Shown in pieces: positions 42,803-52,536 of a DNA stretch of 64,000 nt. The first letter of the stretch is position 1. The number at the start of each line of letters is the position of its first letter. The notes beneath the pieces are model-generated. The model did no database searches, was not told where the DNA came from, and was given only the letters and a program-made list of their open reading frames with translations. The DNA lies in assembly GCF_003336755.1 (NCBI RefSeq), contig NZ_QMDI01000006.1:1-64000 (forward strand), read 5' to 3'. The position numbers were made by a program, and so were the translations under genes. Source of the stretch: Elioraea thermophila (ex Habib et al. 2022) (GTDB lineage: Bacteria > Pseudomonadota > Alphaproteobacteria > Acetobacterales > Acetobacteraceae).

Positions 42803-44037
42803 GAGGCGACGGTCTCGACGGTGGTGATGCGGCCCTCGCGCACGGCCCAGACCTCGATCTTGCCTTCGGCGTCGCCGGTGTCGTTGAAGTTCACCGGGCC
42901 CGAGGCGCCCTCGTAGTCGATCGCGCGCCCGGCGGCGATGAGCTCGCGCGCCTTGCGCCACTCGCCGGGGCCGACCACCTCGCCCGGCGGGTTCGCCACC
43001 TCGCGCAGGTTGGCGCGGATGGCGGCGCGGTCGACACGCCCGGCCTTCTGCATGGCGAGTGCGGCGACGTAGACCGCATCATAGGCCTGGGCGACGAAGG
43101 CGGCGTTGGGGTCGAGATTGGGGTGCATGCGGCGGAAGGCCTGCACATAGGCTTCGCGACGTTCGGGCGTGGCGGCGGAGCCAGGAGCGGTGCCGAAAGT
43201 GCCTTCCAGTGCCTGCGCGCCCACCGCCTGCACCACCGACTGGTCGCGCATGCCGTCGGTCAGGATGAAGCGGTTGAAGAAGGCGTTCTCGATGGCGTTG
43301 CGCAGGATGGTGATGCCGCCCGATCCCGGGTAGCCGATGACCACCAGAGCCTGCGGGTTGCCGCGCCCCGCGAGGGTCTGCAGTTCGGCGCGATAGGACG
43401 GGCGGTCGGCCTCGAAGTTCTGGCTCGCGGTGATCGTGCCGCCGTGACGCTCGAAGCCGCGCTGGAAGGCCCCCGCAAGGCCACGGCCGTAGTCGTTGTT
43501 GATCGCGATCACCGCCACGCGGTCGATCCCCCGCGCCTTGGTGATGCGCCCCAGCACCGCCCCCTGCAGCCCGTCGGGTACGGCGGTGCGGAACACGGTG
43601 TCGTTGTCGTTGAGGTCGCTCACTGCGGGCGCGGTGGCGGAGGGCGAGATGATCGGCACGCCGGCCGGGATGGTGACCGCGTTGGCGACCGCGATGGTGA
43701 TGCCCGAGGCCATCGGCCCGATGATCACCGGCACGTTCTCGGCCTGCACCAGGCGCGTGGCCACCTGGACGCCGACCTGCGGATTGGTCTGATCGTCCGC
43801 CTCGACCAGGACGAGGCGCTGACCGTCGAGCACACCGCCCTGGGCATTGATCTCCTCGATGGCGAGTTGGATCCCGGCGCGGATCGGCGGCACGAAAGCG
43901 GCAAGCCCCCCGGAGGCCGAGAGGATGGCGCCGATCCGGATCTGCCCGGCCTGGGCGCGGACGGAGAAGGCGGGAAGGGTTGCGGCGGCGGCCGTGGCAG
44001 CGAGCAGGCCGCGGCGCGACAGGGCGAACTGGGTCAT
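42799..44037 (-). CDS. Branched-chain amino-acid-type ABC substrate-binding protein
   Basis: This 412-residue protein begins with a twin-arginine-like signal (SRRGLLAATAAAATLPAFSV) and a LivJ/LivK fold: IRIGAILSASGGLAAFVPPIRAG, EINAQGGVLDGQRL, IGPMASGITIAVANA and RVAVIAINNDYGRGLAGAF. It opens the Liv operon. Ligand could be an amino acid, amide or aromatic acid; the sequence does not decide. Confidence 0.9.
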   Translation of the reverse strand: MTQFALSRRGLLAATAAAATLPAFSVRAQAGQIRIGAILSASGGLAAFVPPIRAGIQLAIEEINAQGGVLDGQRLVLVEADDQTNPQVGVQVATRLVQAENVPVIIGPMASGITIAVANAVTIPAGVPIISPSATAPAVSDLNDNDTVFRTAVPDGLQGAVLGRITKARGIDRVAVIAINNDYGRGLAGAFQRGFERHGGTITASQNFEADRPSYRAELQTLAGRGNPQALVVIGYPGSGGITILRNAIENAFFNRFILTDGMRDQSVVQAVGAQALEGTFGTAPGSAATPERREAYVQAFRRMHPNLDPNAAFVAQAYDAVYVAALAMQKAGRVDRAAIRANLREVANPPGEVVGPGEWRKARELIAAGRAIDYEGASGPVNFNDTGDAEGKIEVWAVREGRITTVETVAS

Positions 44038-44113
44038 GGTCGTCTCCCGATGAACCTCGCCAGCCCGAGAACGGCCGGCCTAGCGCCAGAAATAGGCGTG
44101 GAGCGCGCAACAA

Positions 44114-45373
44114 TCAAACGGCGGCGCGTCGGCTGGGGCGGGCGGCCCTCCCTTGGCCGAGGCCGAGCGCGGCGAGCACCTCGGGGATCCGGTCCTTGAC
44201 CTGGAAGTAGCCCCGTGTGGCGTGCGGCCAGATCGCCTCGTCCCAATCGCGACGCAGACGGAGCAGGCCAATGCCTTCGCCGCGCAACGCGGTGGCGAGG
44301 CGGTCGAGCCGCGCCGCGACCGGGCCCACGGGAGCGTAGGCGGTGACGACGGCGTCGACCGCGGCCCCTTTCGCCCAGGGAACAGCGGCGTCGAACGAGG
44401 CAAGCCGTCCGGCCGGCACGGCGAAGGCATCGGCAGCGCGCGCGAGCCCGTCCAAGAGAGCGGCCTCCGCGAAGTCCCGCACCGGCCGACCGATCGGGAA
44501 CGGGCTCCGTTCCTCCGTCGCCAGCACGCCCGCGACGGCGACCACACGCGCCGGGGCGAGCGGCAGGGTCTCGGGGTTCAGGTCCTCCTCGGTCAACAGC
44601 AGGGCGACACGGCCCGAAGGTGGTGGGTCGGCCGGCGGCAGCGGGGTGGGCGAGGGGTGCGGCGTGTCCTCCGCCAAGGGGGGCGCGCGTTCATCGAGCG
44701 CGCCGGCCGGATCGAAGCGCCCCTGCGTGTAGGTGCGGATGTTGGCGGCGCGGGCGAGGTAGTGCTTGCCGCGCGTGTGCAGCCCCGCCACCCAGCGCCA
44801 GGAGAGAGTGTTGGAGGCCGGATCGCCATCGAGGAAATGGCGATAGGTAAAGTCGGCCCCCAGTTCCCAGGGCAGGCGCAGGGTGAAGATCCAGATCGAG
44901 GCGAACCACATGCGGGTGTGGTTGTGCAGGTAGCCCGTTTCGACCAGTTCGCCCGCCCAGGCGTCGAAACAGGCGATCCCCGTGCGGCCCGACACCGCGT
45001 CCTCGTAGGCCCGCCGCAGCCCGCCTTCGCCGCGCAGCCGCCCCTGCCAGTCGCCGACGCGCGCCCGGTAGGCGGCCCAGACGGACGGGCGCTGTTCGAG
45101 CCAGCCCTTCCAGTAGCTGCGCCAGAACACCTCCTGGACGAACCTGTCGCAGGCCGAAGGCGCGTGATGGGCGAGCGCGGTGGCGACGAGTTCCCGCTCC
45201 AGCACAAGCCGGTGCCGGACATGGGCCGAGAGCAGGGAGATGTTCGAGCGATCCCCGGGGCCGAAGTCGTGGTTGCGCGTCGCCGCGTAGTCGCGCCCCA
45301 TGCGCGGGGCAAAGGCCGCAAGGCGCGAGAGCCCCGCCGCGCGCGTGGGATCGGGAAAGCCCTCTTGTCTCAT
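44114..45373 (-). CDS. Photolyase/cryptochrome-like FAD-binding protein with unusual domain order
   Basis: This 419-residue protein lacks the usual N-terminal photolyase antenna domain. The FAD-binding helical domain starts almost at once (residues 10-225): SNISLLSAHVRHRLVLERELV, WRSYWKGWLEQRP, TRMWFASIWIFTLRLPWELG and HFLDGDPASNTLSWRWVAG. The tail (about 253-400) begins GRVALLLTEEDLNP and ends LRLRRDWDEAIWPHATRGYF. That tail looks like an alpha/beta domain with antenna-domain character, so the domains may be permuted. The ATG at 45373 is chosen since the upstream 47 codons have no family match. Photorepair or light sensing is plausible; neither is shown. Confidence 0.8.
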   Translation of the reverse strand: MRQEGFPDPTRAAGLSRLAAFAPRMGRDYAATRNHDFGPGDRSNISLLSAHVRHRLVLERELVATALAHHAPSACDRFVQEVFWRSYWKGWLEQRPSVWAAYRARVGDWQGRLRGEGGLRRAYEDAVSGRTGIACFDAWAGELVETGYLHNHTRMWFASIWIFTLRLPWELGADFTYRHFLDGDPASNTLSWRWVAGLHTRGKHYLARAANIRTYTQGRFDPAGALDERAPPLAEDTPHPSPTPLPPADPPPSGRVALLLTEEDLNPETLPLAPARVVAVAGVLATEERSPFPIGRPVRDFAEAALLDGLARAADAFAVPAGRLASFDAAVPWAKGAAVDAVVTAYAPVGPVAARLDRLATALRGEGIGLLRLRRDWDEAIWPHATRGYFQVKDRIPEVLAALGLGQGRAARPSRRAAV

Positions 45374-45410
45374 GCCGGCGACATGGCAGGCGTCGTGTCG
45401 CCCGCAAGTC

Positions 45411-46214
45411 TCAGGCATCGAGCGCGAGGAACGGTTCGACCGCCCGCAGGAAGGCTTCCGGCGCCTCGGCCTGCACCCAATGCCCCGCCCCGGGGACGGT
45501 GACGAAGACCGCACGGGGAAAGAGGGCGAGCGTCGCCTCGTAATGCTCGGGCCGGACGTAAGTGCTGCGTTCCCCGCGCACCATCAGCACCGGGCCGTCG
45601 TAGCGGGCGTGGCGGGGAAGTTCCGGGAACGCGGCGATCAGCGGCATGTTGGCCTCGATCGCCGCCAGGTTCGGCTTCCAGCGCGGCGCGCCATCGGCGT
45701 CGAACACCAGGTTCTGCAACAGGAAGGCGCGCTCGGCGGGGTCCCGCACCGTCTCGGCGAGCAGGGCATCCGCTTCCGCCCGACGCATGCCGAAGCGGAG
45801 CGGTAGCGCGCGGAGAGCGGAAGCGTAGGCGCCGAGGGTGGCACGGTAGGCGACGGGCGCGATGTCGACGACGACGAGCCGCTCCACCAGGGCAGGCCGG
45901 GTGAGCGCGAGCACCATCGCCGCTTTTCCGCCCATGGAATGGCCGACCACCGCCGCGCGCCCGCCTGCCCGCTCCTCGATCAAGCACGCGACGTCCTCCG
46001 CCATCGCGGCATAGTCCATGCGCGCGTCATGCGGGCTGTCGCCGTGATTGCGGAGGTCGGCAGCGATCACGCGTCGCCCCGAGGCGGCGAGCCGCCGGGC
46101 GATGGTGACCCAGTTGCGCGCCGAGCCGAACAGCCCGTGCAGGATGACGACCGGCGGGCCCTCGCCGACCTCGACCGCGTACAGCCGAAGAGCGCCCATC
46201 TCGTTCGCTTGCAT
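45411..46214 (-). CDS. Alpha/beta hydrolase (YbfF-like esterase)
   Basis: This 267-residue protein has the alpha/beta hydrolase fold: oxyanion segment HGLFGSARNW, nucleophile elbow VGHSMGGKAA (Ser), an acidic residue probably in MVRGERSTYV, and His in GAGHWVQAEAPE. It resembles E. coli YbfF and related esterases. The start MQANEMGALRLY or the internal methionine at 46199 are both possible. It lies downstream of the decarboxylase, beyond a hairpin, and 37 bases before the photolyase-like gene. Confidence 0.88.
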   Translation of the reverse strand: MQANEMGALRLYAVEVGEGPPVVILHGLFGSARNWVTIARRLAASGRRVIAADLRNHGDSPHDARMDYAAMAEDVACLIEERAGGRAAVVGHSMGGKAAMVLALTRPALVERLVVVDIAPVAYRATLGAYASALRALPLRFGMRRAEADALLAETVRDPAERAFLLQNLVFDADGAPRWKPNLAAIEANMPLIAAFPELPRHARYDGPVLMVRGERSTYVRPEHYEATLALFPRAVFVTVPGAGHWVQAEAPEAFLRAVEPFLALDA

Positions 46215-46235
46215 GCAGGGAACGGGCAACGAGAG

Positions 46236-46260
46236 GAAGGGGGGCTGCTGGCCCCCCTTC
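46236..46260 (-). terminator. Stem-loop after the ornithine decarboxylase gene
   Basis: GAAGGGGGG and CCCCCCTTC form a perfect nine-base stem with a seven-base loop, ten bases beyond the decarboxylase stop on the leftward strand. The bases that follow (CTCTCGTTGCC) contain only a weak U run, so it may be an inefficient terminator or an attenuating element before the hydrolase gene. Confidence 0.6.
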
Positions 46261-46269
46261 GCACCCCCG

Positions 46270-47400
46270 TCAGAGGTAGTGTTCCGCCAACGGACGGAAG
46301 CCGTTGAACGACTGCGCGGCGTAGGTCGTGGTGTAGGCGCCGGCGGAGAGGAACTCCACCCGATCCCCCGCCTTGAGGTCGAGCGGCAGCCGATACGGCG
46401 AACGCTCGTAAAGGATATCCGCCCCATCACAGGTCGGCCCCGCGATCGCCACCGGCCCCACCGCACCGCCATCGCGGTTCGTCCGCAAGGGATAGCGGAT
46501 GGACTCCCCCTCGGTCTCGGCTAGGCCGCCGAACCGCCCGATGTCGAGATAGACCCAACGCACGGGATCGTCCTTCGCCTTGCGGCTGACCAAGACGACT
46601 TCGGAGGAGACGACACCCGCATCGCCGACGATGAAGCGGCCCGGCTCGACGATCATGTCCGGGATCGCGTTGCCGAACGCCTTCGTCATCGCGCGCATGA
46701 TCGCGTGCGCGAAATGATCGATGCCTGGAACGTCCTCGGTGTAGCGCACGGGGAAACCGCCGCCCAGGTTGACCATGCGAACGTTCACCCCACGCTCGGT
46801 GAGATCGGTGAACAGCATCCCCACCTTGGCGATCGCCGCCTCGTAGGCCACCGCATCGCGCTGCTGGCTGCCGACATGGAAGGAGAGCCCGTAGGCGTCG
46901 AGCCCCAACTCGCCGGCGCGCACCATCAGCTCGCGCGCCATCTCGACCGAACAGCCGAACTTGCGGCTGAGCGGCCAGTCCGCCCCGTCGTTCTCGACCA
47001 GGAGGCGGCAGTAGACGCGCGAACCGGGAGCGGACCGCGCGAGCTTCTCGAGCTCCTCCTCCGAATCGAAAGCGAAGAGGCGAACGCCCGCGTCGTAGGC
47101 TCGCGCGATCGCGGCCTCCTTCTTCACGGTGTTGCCGAAGCTGATCGCCTCCGGCGCGGCTCCCGCCGCCAGGATCGCCTCGATCTCCTCCCAGGAGGCG
47201 GCATCGAAGGCGGAGCCGAGCGAGACGAGCCGCTCCAGGATCGGCCGCGCCGGGTTCGCCTTCACCGCGTAGTAGATGCGGGCGAGCGGCAACGCGGCGG
47301 CGAGCGCGCGGTAGTTCTCCTCCACGCGGTCGACGTCGAAGACGAGGCAAGGTGTGGAGGGACGAACCTCCTCGAGGAAACGGGCGATTTTGGGGGTCAT
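46270..47400 (-). CDS. Ornithine/lysine decarboxylase, type III PLP family
   Basis: This 376-residue enzyme decarboxylates ornithine (or lysine), starting polyamine synthesis. The PLP lysine is Lys47 in YYAVKANP; other sites are SFHVGSQ, NLGGGFPVRY, VEPGRFIVGDAG and the active-site cysteine in TCDGADILYE. The length suits alphaproteobacterial ODCs. The frame stays open upstream to 47682, but the family begins at MTPKIARFLEEV, preceded by GGGGAGGG. A 339-base leader lies upstream. Confidence 0.92.
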   Translation of the reverse strand: MTPKIARFLEEVRPSTPCLVFDVDRVEENYRALAAALPLARIYYAVKANPARPILERLVSLGSAFDAASWEEIEAILAAGAAPEAISFGNTVKKEAAIARAYDAGVRLFAFDSEEELEKLARSAPGSRVYCRLLVENDGADWPLSRKFGCSVEMARELMVRAGELGLDAYGLSFHVGSQQRDAVAYEAAIAKVGMLFTDLTERGVNVRMVNLGGGFPVRYTEDVPGIDHFAHAIMRAMTKAFGNAIPDMIVEPGRFIVGDAGVVSSEVVLVSRKAKDDPVRWVYLDIGRFGGLAETEGESIRYPLRTNRDGGAVGPVAIAGPTCDGADILYERSPYRLPLDLKAGDRVEFLSAGAYTTTYAAQSFNGFRPLAEHYL

Positions 47401-47739
47401 CGCACGGGCCCTCCCCTTCACTCCAGCGGGGCGGCCTCTCCGGGCGACACGCCCCAGGTTGACGAAACGGTCGAACGAACCAGCAACCCCGGTGGCCTGC
47501 GGTTCCGGGAGCTGCACCCCCTTCCCCGCACACCCGGCCCGGTTAGTGGCCAGAACGCTTGACGTCGTTGCGTAAACCCCGAGGGGCCAGAGGCACGTGC
47601 GTTGCTGCGTCTGCGCGCGATATACGCGCAGAGACTTCAGAATGGAAGAAAAAATCGACCCGCGCCCGGCGCATCGCGGCATTGACGGTGCCGGCCTCTT
47701 GCACAGCGGGCGGGGAGGGACGGCGGAGTCGCCGAGCGT
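47401..47739 (-). promoter_or_regulatory. Long leader/promoter region of the ornithine decarboxylase gene
   Basis: This 339-base stretch holds no gene I can support, although one frame is open through it into the decarboxylase. A perfect palindrome TCTGCGCG-N7-CGCGCAGA at 47610-47632 includes TATATC, which could be a -10 box on the leftward strand. Below it the RNA could fold, with CCGGG and CCCGG segments pairing across 28 bases near 47510-47550. Alphaproteobacterial ODC genes often carry the speF RNA leader; whether this is one I could not test. Confidence 0.4.
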
Positions 47740-48756
47740 TCAGATAAGGCCCCCGAGCGGGCTCGAAGGGTCGGCGTAGAGCTTGCGCGGCATCCGCCCG
47801 GCGAGATAGGCGAGCCGCCCCGCCTCGACGGCGGCCTTCATCGCGCGCGCCATCCGCACCGGGTCGCGCGCATGCGCGATCGCGCTGTTCATCAGCACCG
47901 CATCGCAGCCGAGTTCCATCGCGATCGCGGCGTCCGAGGCCGTGCCCACGCCGGCATCGACCAGCACGGGGACCTTGGCCTGTTCGACGATCAGCCGGAT
48001 CGTCACTCGGTTCTGGATCCCCAAGCCGGAGCCGATGGGCGCGCCGAGCGGCATGATCGCCACTGCCCCCTGCTCCTCGAGCCGCTTCGCCGCGACGGGG
48101 TCGTCCACGCAATAGACCATCACCTTGAAGCCCTCGCGCACCAGCGCATCGAGGGCGCGGTGGGTCTCCTGCATGTCGGGGTAGAGGGTGGGGGGCGGGC
48201 CCAGCACCTCGAGCTTCACCAGGTCCCACCCGCCCGCTTCGCGCGCGAGGCGGAGCGTGCGCACCGCCTCCTCAGCCGTGTGGCAGCCCGCCGTGTTCGG
48301 CAGGTAGGTGTAGCGCGAGGGGGGGACGAAATCCTGCAGCATCGGCGCCGAGGAGTCGGCGAGGTTCACCCGCCGAACCGCCACGGTGACGATCTCCGCC
48401 CCCGAGGCTTCGATCGCCGCCGCCGTCTCGGCCAGATCCTTGTAGCGGCCGGTGCCGACGATGAGACGGGAGCGGAACGTCCGCCCCGCCACCTGCCAGG
48501 TGTCCTCGGCAGCCTCAGCAGGCGTCACGTCGCCGCCGCCGATGAAGTGCACGATCTCGATTCGATCCCCTTCCGCCAGCGCCGTCGTCTCGTAAGCCGA
48601 GCGCGGCACGATCTCGAGGTTGCGCTCCACCGCCACCTTGCGGCGGTCGATCCCCAAGGCGTCGAGCAAGTCGGCGACGGTGGCGGGGGCGGGAACGCGG
48701 CGCGCCTCGCCGTTGACGGTGAGGTTGAGGGTGGTGGTGGCGGTGGTCGTGGTCAT
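47740..48756 (-). CDS. thiSG: ThiS-ThiG fusion: sulfur carrier protein and thiazole synthase
   Basis: This single 338-residue frame joins two thiamine genes. Residues 10-75 form ThiS ([13 protein letters not shown], ending HFIGGG), whose terminal Gly-Gly normally becomes a thiocarboxylate. Residues 84-338 form ThiG, with [14 protein letters not shown], the Schiff-base lysine in [22 protein letters not shown], and [17 protein letters not shown]. No stop or start separates them, so the diglycine is internal. The gene follows the CNNM gene by 47 bases. I saw no TPP riboswitch sequence in that gap. Confidence 0.92.
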   Translation of the reverse strand: MTTTTATTTLNLTVNGEARRVPAPATVADLLDALGIDRRKVAVERNLEIVPRSAYETTALAEGDRIEIVHFIGGGDVTPAEAAEDTWQVAGRTFRSRLIVGTGRYKDLAETAAAIEASGAEIVTVAVRRVNLADSSAPMLQDFVPPSRYTYLPNTAGCHTAEEAVRTLRLAREAGGWDLVKLEVLGPPPTLYPDMQETHRALDALVREGFKVMVYCVDDPVAAKRLEEQGAVAIMPLGAPIGSGLGIQNRVTIRLIVEQAKVPVLVDAGVGTASDAAIAMELGCDAVLMNSAIAHARDPVRMARAMKAAVEAGRLAYLAGRMPRKLYADPSSPLGGLI

Positions 48757-48803
48757 GGCGCGGCGGATATGGGGTGAGGGGGCGGCGGCGGCGAGGGCGG
48801 CGT

Positions 48804-50084
48804 TCAGCCGGCGGCGGGCGGGGGTTCGGGGGCGATGATCCGCACGCGCGCGATCCGTCGGCCGCGCACATCCGAGGCGACGAGGCGGTAGCCCGCCACC
48901 TCCACCGGCTCGCCGCGCCGAGGCAGCCCCCTCGCCGCCGCCATCAGGAGCCCTGCCACCGTCATCGCCTCCTCCTCCGGCAGGGCCCAGTCGAGTTCGC
49001 GGTTGAGATCGCGCACCCGCGTCTCGCCCGGCACCTCGATCTCGCCCGCCCCCTTCACCGCATCGGCGAGGATCGTCTCGCCGGCTTCCGTGATCTCGCC
49101 GACCACCACCTCCATCACGTCGTGCAGCGTGACGAGACCCTCGATCTGCCCGTACTCGTCCACCACCAGGGCGAGGTGCCGCCGCGAGCGCCGGAACAGC
49201 TGGAGCTGATCGAGCAGCGGCCGTGTCTCCGGGGCCAGCGGGGCAGGTTCGGCGAGGGCGATCAGATCGAGTCGCGACGGATCCCCCCCGACGGCATGCA
49301 GCGCGCGAAGGGCCGCCCGGGTCTCGATCAGCCCGATGAGCTCCCGCCCGCCGTCCCGCCACAGCGGCAGCACGCCGTGGCGGGTGGCGAGCAGGCGGCG
49401 GACCGACTCGGCGGGCGGCTGATCGGCATCCAGCGCCTCGATCCGGCTGCGATGCGTCATCACGTCGGCGACCGTCAGGTCATCGAGAGCGAGCACGCCA
49501 CGCAGCATCCGCCGTTCCTCCACCGCCGCCGCCTCGTCCGTGCCCTCGCCGTGCAGCGCGATCGCCCCCATCAGCTCCTCCTCGCTCTGCACCCGCTCGC
49601 CGCCGACCCGCACGCCAGCGAGAGCGAGCAGGGAGCGCACGGCTGCGTTCACCGCCGCCGCCGGCGGGCCGAAGAGGCGCATGGTCGCGGCAAGGAGCGG
49701 GGTGGCAGCCAACGCCGCCCGCTCGGGGTGCGTGATCGCCCAAGTCTTCGGCAGCACCTCGGACAGCACGACCAGGATGAGCGTCATCGCCACCGAGGCG
49801 TAAGCGACACCCTGGTCGCCGAACCAGGCGATCAGAAGCCCGGCGGCGAGCGCGGTGGCGGTGGTGTTGACCAGGTTGTTGCCGAGCAGCAGGGCGGCGA
49901 GCAGGCGGTCCTTGCGCTCGCGCAGGCTGGCGAGGCGCCCGGCGCGAGCGTCGCCGGCGCGAGCGCGGCGGGTGATGAAGGCGCGCGAGGCGCCGGTGAA
50001 GGCGGTCTCGGCCCCCGAGAACAGAGCGGACAGCACGAGCAGGGCGGCGATCGCGGCCAGCGTGGCGAGGTCGAGAGCCGACAT
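48804..50084 (-). CDS. CNNM/HlyC-CorC family membrane protein with CBS domains
   Basis: This 426-residue protein has an N-terminal DUF21 domain ([48 protein letters not shown]), two CBS domains near residues 200-320 ([41 protein letters not shown]), and a C-terminal CorC_HlyC domain ([16 protein letters not shown]). Such proteins likely export or exchange magnesium or cobalt. It reads toward thiSG with a 47-base gap. Confidence 0.92.
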   Translation of the reverse strand: MSALDLATLAAIAALLVLSALFSGAETAFTGASRAFITRRARAGDARAGRLASLRERKDRLLAALLLGNNLVNTTATALAAGLLIAWFGDQGVAYASVAMTLILVVLSEVLPKTWAITHPERAALAATPLLAATMRLFGPPAAAVNAAVRSLLALAGVRVGGERVQSEEELMGAIALHGEGTDEAAAVEERRMLRGVLALDDLTVADVMTHRSRIEALDADQPPAESVRRLLATRHGVLPLWRDGGRELIGLIETRAALRALHAVGGDPSRLDLIALAEPAPLAPETRPLLDQLQLFRRSRRHLALVVDEYGQIEGLVTLHDVMEVVVGEITEAGETILADAVKGAGEIEVPGETRVRDLNRELDWALPEEEAMTVAGLLMAAARGLPRRGEPVEVAGYRLVASDVRGRRIARVRIIAPEPPPAAG

Positions 50085-50202
50085 GCCCTATCCCTTAGCC
50101 CGGCAGGGCGGTCGGCCGCGAGCATGCCTAGCGTGCGTTGTCGGCCCCCGCCCCCCGTGCTAAGCCCGCGCACCCTGCAACCGACCGCCGGACCTCACCG
50201 CC

Positions 50203-50670
50203 GTGGCCGACCCTCTGGTCGCCGTGCTCAACGGCCCGAATCTCAACCTCCTCGGCGTGCGCGAGCCCTCGATCTACGGCCGCGCCACGCTGGCCGACAT
50301 CGAGGCGCTCTGCCGCGACCGCGCCGCCCGGCTCGGGCTCGCCCTCGAGTTCCGCCAGTCCAACCACGAGGGCGTGCTGATCGACTGGGTCCAGGCCTGC
50401 CGTGGCCGCGCGCGGGGCATCGTCATCAACCCGGGCGGCCTCACCCATACCTCGGTCGCCTTGCTCGACGCGCTGGTGGCGACCGACCTGCCGGTGATCG
50501 AGGTGCACCTCTCCAACATCCACCGCCGCGAACCGTTCCGCGAACGCAGCCTGACGGCGAAGGCCGCGACGGGGGTGATCGCCGGGCTCGGTGCCGCGGG
50601 CTACGGGCTCGCGCTCGAGGCGATGGCGGGCCTCATCGCGGCGGCGACCAGCGAAACGGTGTCGGCATGA
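50203..50670 (+). CDS. aroQ: 3-Dehydroquinate dehydratase, type II
   Basis: This 155-residue shikimate-pathway enzyme starts at a GTG ([18 protein letters not shown]). Active-site motifs are REPSIYG with the catalytic tyrosine, [28 protein letters not shown] and [14 protein letters not shown]. Its stop overlaps the accB ATG. The aroQ-accB-accC order is common in alphaproteobacteria. Confidence 0.96.
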   Translation: MADPLVAVLNGPNLNLLGVREPSIYGRATLADIEALCRDRAARLGLALEFRQSNHEGVLIDWVQACRGRARGIVINPGGLTHTSVALLDALVATDLPVIEVHLSNIHRREPFRERSLTAKAATGVIAGLGAAGYGLALEAMAGLIAAATSETVSA

Positions 50671-51119
50671 GCCGGATCGCGATCGACGAGGAGGCGATCC
50701 GACGCCTCGCCGCTCTCCTGGAGGAGACGGGTCTCACCGAGATCGAGATCGCGGAAGGCGAGTCGCGGCTTCGCGTCGCGCGCGCAACCGCACAGACGGT
50801 GGTCGCCGCGGCCGCCGCCGCGCCAGCGGCAGCAACCACCCAGCAGGCGTCCGCCTCGCCCGACACCCCGCCCGACGCCTCCCACCCCGGTGCGGTGCTG
50901 TCGCCGATGGTGGGTGTGGCTTACCTGTCGCCCGAACCGGGCGCTCCGCCCTTCGTCAAGGTCGGGGACACGGTGGCGCAGGGCCAGACGCTGCTGCTCA
51001 TCGAAGCGATGAAGACCTTCAACCAGATCAAGGCGCCGCGGGCGGGGGTCGTGCGGCGGATTCTGGTGGAAAGTGGCGCGCCGGTGGAATACGGCGACGT
51101 GCTGATGATCATCGAGTGA
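50667..51119 (+). CDS. accB: Acetyl-CoA carboxylase biotin carboxyl carrier protein
   Basis: This 150-residue protein has an N-terminal helical domain, an Ala/Thr/Pro-rich linker (about 44-75), and a biotinyl domain with the attachment Lys116 in EAMKTFNQI. It carries CO2 from biotin carboxylase to the transferase for fatty-acid synthesis. The start lies in an ATGA overlap with aroQ. A short hairpin (TCGCCC/GGGCGA, 51129-51145) sits in the 58-base gap to accC. Confidence 0.96.
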   Translation: MSRIAIDEEAIRRLAALLEETGLTEIEIAEGESRLRVARATAQTVVAAAAAAPAAATTQQASASPDTPPDASHPGAVLSPMVGVAYLSPEPGAPPFVKVGDTVAQGQTLLLIEAMKTFNQIKAPRAGVVRRILVESGAPVEYGDVLMIIE

Positions 51120-51177
51120 GGCGGGGCCTCGCCCTCGGGGGGCGAAGGAGCGTGCCGAGGATGGCAAGGGGCGGAGC

Positions 51178-52536
51178 ATGTTCCGCAAGGTGCTGATCGC
51201 CAACCGGGGCGAGATCGCGCTCCGGATCCATCGCGCATGCCAGGAGATGGGGATCCGCACGGTGGCGGTGCATTCCACCGCCGATGCCACCGCCATGCAC
51301 GTCCGCCTCGCCGACGAGAGCGTGTGCATCGGGCCGCCACCGGCGAAGGAGAGCTATCTCAACATCCCCGCCATCCTGTCCGCCGCCTCCATCACCGGGG
51401 CGGATGCGATCCACCCGGGCTATGGGTTCCTCTCGGAGAACGCCGAGTTCGCCGCCATCGTCGAGGCGCACGGCATCGCCTTCATCGGCCCCTCCGCCGC
51501 CCATATCCGGATGATGGGCGACAAGATCGAGGCCAAGCGCACCATGGCCCGGCTCGGCGTGCCGCTCGTGCCGGGCTCCGACGGACCGGTTGAGAGTCTG
51601 GCCGAGGCGGAGGCGATCGCCCGCCGCATCGGCTACCCCGTGCTGTTCAAGGCGGCCGCAGGCGGCGGCGGGCGAGGCATGAAGGTCGCCCGCAACGCGG
51701 GGGAGCTCGCCGAGGCCTTCGCGCTGGCCCGCGCCGAGGCCAAGGCCGCCTTCGGCAACGATGCGGTGTATCTCGAGAAATATCTCGACCGGCCCCGCCA
51801 CATCGAGCTGCAGGTGCTGGCCGACCATCACGGCAACGTCGTGCATTTCGGCGAGCGCGACTGTTCGCTGCAGCGACGGCATCAGAAACTGGTGGAGGAG
51901 GCGGGCAGCCCCGTCCTTTCGCCCGGCGAGCGCGACCGGCTGGGCAGGATCGTCACCGAGGCGCTGCGCGAGATCGGCTATCGCAACGCCGGCACGCTCG
52001 AGTTCCTCTGGCAGGACGGGCAGTTCGCCTTCATCGAGATGAACACCCGGCTGCAGGTGGAACATCCGGTGACGGAAATGATCTGCGGGGTCGATCTCGT
52101 GCGCGAGCAGATCCGCCTCGCCGCCGGCGCGGTCCTCGGCTACGCGCAGGAGGACATCCGCTTCCACGGCCACGCCATCGAGTGCCGCATCACCGCCGAG
52201 GACCCGGACAGCTTCACCCCCACGCCCGGGCGCGTGACCACCTATCACCCGCCGGGCGGCTTGGGCGTGCGCGTCGATTCCGCCCTCTACTCCGGCTACA
52301 CCGTGCCGCCGTACTACGACAGCCTGGTCGCCAAGCTGATCGTGCACGGGCCGGATCGCGCGACCGCGCTCGCCCGGCTGAAGCGCGCGCTTGCCGAATT
52401 CGTCATCGACGGCATCGCCACCACCCTGCCGCTGCATCGGCGGATCGTCGAGGACCCCGAGTTCGCCGCCGGCGACTACACCATCCACTGGCTGGAGCGG
52501 TTCGTGCGGCGCACAGCCGCCCCGCTCGCGGCATGA
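51178..52536 (+). CDS. accC: Acetyl-CoA carboxylase biotin carboxylase subunit
   Basis: This 452-residue enzyme carboxylates biotin on AccB using ATP and bicarbonate. Motifs include [10 protein letters not shown] at the start, [14 protein letters not shown], the ATP loop [11 protein letters not shown], and [17 protein letters not shown]. Length is normal. Its stop overlaps the aat start in ATGA. Confidence 0.97.
   Translation: MFRKVLIANRGEIALRIHRACQEMGIRTVAVHSTADATAMHVRLADESVCIGPPPAKESYLNIPAILSAASITGADAIHPGYGFLSENAEFAAIVEAHGIAFIGPSAAHIRMMGDKIEAKRTMARLGVPLVPGSDGPVESLAEAEAIARRIGYPVLFKAAAGGGGRGMKVARNAGELAEAFALARAEAKAAFGNDAVYLEKYLDRPRHIELQVLADHHGNVVHFGERDCSLQRRHQKLVEEAGSPVLSPGERDRLGRIVTEALREIGYRNAGTLEFLWQDGQFAFIEMNTRLQVEHPVTEMICGVDLVREQIRLAAGAVLGYAQEDIRFHGHAIECRITAEDPDSFTPTPGRVTTYHPPGGLGVRVDSALYSGYTVPPYYDSLVAKLIVHGPDRATALARLKRALAEFVIDGIATTLPLHRRIVEDPEFAAGDYTIHWLERFVRRTAAPLAA

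Noticed and set aside
47401-47682. N-terminal extension of the ornithine decarboxylase through its leader
   Set aside because: The 94 added residues are unlike the family, and a ribosome-binding site precedes the ATG at 47400.
48757-48803. TPP riboswitch before thiSG
   Set aside because: The 47-base gap is too short and lacks the conserved CUGAGA element.
48774-51119. Plus-strand frame of about 780 codons running into accB
   Set aside because: Only its last 150 residues are AccB; the rest is antisense to the CNNM gene and overlaps aroQ in another frame.
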